64,000 nucleotides of DNA from Sycon ciliatum (lineage: Eukaryota; Porifera; Calcarea; Leucosolenida; Sycettidae). The stretch spans positions 2,684,238 to 2,748,237 of the forward strand of contig NC_088655.1 in assembly GCF_964019385.1 (NCBI RefSeq), read 5' to 3'. Of the stretch, positions 61,790-64,000 are shown in pieces. A program made the translations under genes and the position numbers. The notes beneath the pieces are model-generated. The model did no database searches. It was not told the DNA's origin and saw only the letters and a list, made by a program, of their open reading frames with translations. The first letter of the stretch is position 1. The number at the start of each line of letters is the position of its first letter.

Positions 61790-64000
61790 GTGAGTTTGGT
61801 CACTCGTCTGTTTTTCTGGTCTTCCAGCACTCTGCCATAGTCCAGAATTCGGTTTGATGCTTCCTTGCAGTTTCTTGTTTATAGGCATGGATGGGTGAAC
61901 AGGCTGATTGCAAGCACAGTAAAACCTGTAACTAACGGCCACCCCTTGGGGCCGGAGAAAGCGGTCTTTAGTGGCAGGTGGTCCTTAGTTAGAGGTTTGC
62001 ACCGCACTGCCATAATTATATGAATGTGAGGTCGTCCGTGCCTGGCGAAGTGGTCTTTAGTACCAGGCTGTTCGCTAGTCACTGTGGTCTTTAGTTACAG
62101 GTTTTACTGTAGTACCAGGCTGGTCGCTAGTCACGGTGGTCTTTAGTTACAGGTTTTACTGTAGTACCAGGCTGGTCGCTAGTCACGGTGGTCTTTAGTT
62201 ACAGGTTTTACTGTAGTACCAGGCTGGTCGCTAGTCACGGTGGTCTTTAGTTACAGGTTTTACTGTAGTACCAGGCTGGTCGCTAGTCACGGTGGTCTTT
62301 AGTTACAGGTTTTACTGTAGTAGCAGGCTGGTCGCTAGTCACGGTGGTCTTTAGTTACAGGTTTTACTGTAGTACCAGGCTGGTCGCTAGTCACGGTGGT
62401 CTTTAGTTACAGGTTTTACTGTAGTAGCAGGCTGGTCGCTAGTCACGGTGGTCTTTAGTTACAGGTTTTACTGTAGTACCAGGCTGGTCGCTAGTCACGG
62501 TGGTCTTTAGTTACAGGTTTTACTGTAGTACCAGGCTGGTCGCTAGTCACGGTGGTCTTTAGTTACAGGTTTTACTGTAGTACCAGGCTGGTCGCTAGTC
62601 ACGGTGGTCTTTAGTTACAGGTTTTACTGTAGTACCAGGTTGGTCGCTAGTCACGGTGGTCTTTAGTTACAGGTTTTACTGTTTACTAAATACAGCATTT
62701 CTCACTGCTCTCGTCCTATGTTCAAATATTCAAAATCACTCTGTCAAGTGATGGGTATAACTGATGGATTTTGTGGTTCTAGTGACGAATGCATGGAGAG
62801 TTTTTTTAGTAGACAAGTGCGGTAGGAATATGTGTGTGTGTGTGTGTGTGTGTGCGTGCGCGCATGCTCGTGCGCGTGTGTGTGTCCTGCGCACGTGTAT
62901 GGAGTCTATGGACGGACCAGAATTTTATATTTGTGACAATGTGTACGTGTGTGTGTGTGTGCATCATCACCTGCAGAAAGATCTTGGCGACCGGTTGCTG
63001 TCAGCGTTTGGTACCTCATCCGGCATTCCTTACTCCGACATCAATCTTCACACACACCGCGCTCATGGCCCCAAGTGGAGTCCGGAAAGCTCCACTGCCG
63101 AAGTCACCACACTTCAGCTGGAATTCAGATATCTCACGCATCTGACCGGCGATAAAAAATATCAGGTGAAATTTTTTGGAAATTTTGTAGAGATATTTAC
63201 GACGATTGCGGTGTAATACCGTAATGGTGAGGAAGGAGATTCAGACATGATTAATTGGCTGCAGTGGAGCCTCCGCATATTGAAGACAGTTTTGTCGAGT
63301 GCAATCAAATATTGCTTGTCCAGTTTTCTCTTCTCTTTGCCAGTTTCCTCACCTGTCGGATGAAATCGGCTGGAGCAAACTTCCAGCAGGCACTTGGATC
63401 GCTGTGTAGCTCGTTCCTGCTTATCGCATGGCTACTCTGTTCTGTTTTAGAACTAATGTGTTGTTGTGACAAGTCCCCATCCAGTATGGAGTGGTTTCAC
63501 ATCCTTATCATGTGACTAAGTTTGTATAGAAAGCGATGGTATGTGGACAGTGGAACCAACATGGCCAGCATCACGTGACCCATAGAGGATGCAGGGGTTG
63601 AGTGGAGTTGGAATCAACATGGCAGTGCCGTATGATCACACGTGATATAGATGTGAAACCACTCTATACTGGTGTGGCCGGCCCACACCCATGGGGCGGA
63701 GCGGCTTCACCTCGCCTCTCGTCCTGCTTGCTCTATGTGCGTGCGCTCAGACTGTGTGCTAAGCCGTCTGTGATCGTGGCATGGTGTCCTCGCCCTCTGC
63801 TGTCGTTATCCACTAGTACTAGTGTATAAATACTCGTGAAGTGAAGTCCTGGTCCCACACGATTCCGACTTTACATGTTATATCAACTTGCTGTTTTTCT
63901 CTGGCTGTTGCAGCAAGCGGCAGATCGTAGCATGGACGTGGTTCAGGCACTGAACCGGCCCGACAGTCTGGTACACATGATGATTAACCCGAACAGCGGT
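60992..64000 (+). CDS. MAN1B1: ER mannosyl-oligosaccharide alpha-1,2-mannosidase (GH47), partial gene span
   Basis: Class I alpha-1,2-mannosidase of the ER. It removes one mannose from Man9GlcNAc2 and so helps mark misfolded glycoproteins for degradation. Three exons are visible: 60992-61789, 62977-63165 and 63914 to the window edge, all phase 0. The first begins at a cytosolic/transmembrane boundary ([20 protein letters not shown], a type II anchor), has a variable charged stem, then the catalytic domain: [38 protein letters not shown] and [15 protein letters not shown]. Glu in the latter corresponds to the family acid catalyst (E330 in human). Later exons have [27 protein letters not shown] and [10 protein letters not shown]. 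The first coding exon was not found upstream and the 3' half lies beyond the window. Confidence 0.95.
61918..62109. mobile_element. pogo/Tigger-like MITE, source of the adjacent satellite
   Basis: CAGTAAAACCTGTAACTAA at left; GGTCTTTAGTTACAGGTTTTACTG at right, inverted. Its right end plus adjacent sequence is then repeated in tandem. Confidence 0.72.
62110..62681. repeat. 52-bp satellite, 11 units, built from a MITE end
   Basis: Eleven near-identical 52-bp units (TAGTACCAGGCTGGTCGCTA, then GTCACGGTGG and TCTTTAGTTACAGGTTTTAC). Each ends with the right terminus of the preceding element. Inside the intron between the first two visible MAN1B1 exons. Confidence 0.92.
62977..63165 (+). CDS. MAN1B1: MAN1B1 exon, GH47 domain
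   Basis: Acceptor TCACCTGCAG just after a (GT)n tract; donor GTGAAA is weaker than usual. 63 residues, e.g. [12 protein letters not shown] and [20 protein letters not shown], matching human KIPYSDVNIGTG and [20 protein letters not shown]. Confidence 0.95.
63914..64000 (+). CDS. MAN1B1: MAN1B1 exon, GH47 domain, cut by window edge
   Basis: Acceptor GGCTGTTGCAG. Encodes [20 protein letters not shown] then HMMINPNSG, aligning with human GLVPMFINTHSG. Runs to the last base of the window. Confidence 0.92.

Overview
The window is nuclear DNA of an invertebrate animal. It holds long genes with many short exons, GT/AG introns of 0.3-5 kb crowded with (AC)n, (CT)n and poly-C/G tracts, intronic tRNA genes and many small inverted-repeat transposons. 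The conserved proteins are animal signalling, trafficking and ER genes. Sequence divergence and repeat style suggest an early-branching marine invertebrate such as a sponge, but this is a guess; the sequence does not fix the phylum.

Layout. (1) 3.7-21.8 kb, minus strand: a 16-exon gene for a NOS1AP/CAPON-type PTB adaptor (about 846 aa), read exon by exon with matching phases. Its introns hold three tRNA-Lys(TTT) genes, a broken piggyBac-type element with both ends, several MITEs and a 40-bp satellite. (2) 22-27.7 kb: intergenic DNA packed with MITEs, including a hAT-type copy with an 8-bp target duplication and five inverted-repeat elements in a row. (3) 27.7-28.9 kb, plus strand: an apparently single-exon 406-aa TPR protein resembling the TPR region of TTC3, with a duplicated acidic C-terminal module. 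(4) 29.1-31.0 kb: fragments of non-LTR retrotransposons in alternating orientation. (5) 33.2-54.6 kb, plus strand: a 14-exon gene for a TOCA/CIP4/FNBP1-family protein (F-BAR, HR1, SH3; 529 aa). (6) 54.6-61 kb: intergenic, with MITEs, local duplications and a tRNA-like sequence. (7) 61.0-64.0 kb, plus strand: exons of an ER class I alpha-1,2-mannosidase (MAN1B1, GH47), running off the right edge and lacking its first coding exon here.

The genes do not form an operon or a single pathway. NOS1AP-like and FNBP1-like proteins are both adaptors (PTB/PDZ-ligand; membrane curvature/Cdc42/actin), the TPR protein has no assigned role, and MAN1B1 trims glycans in ER quality control. The most notable features lie outside the coding sequence: microsatellites immediately upstream of many 3' splice sites, a perfect 68-bp-arm palindrome, a duplicated splice donor, a MITE end amplified into a 52-bp satellite, nested MITEs, and a repeat family whose copies sit between microsatellites. 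No bacterial-type defence system, CRISPR array or gene cluster was seen.
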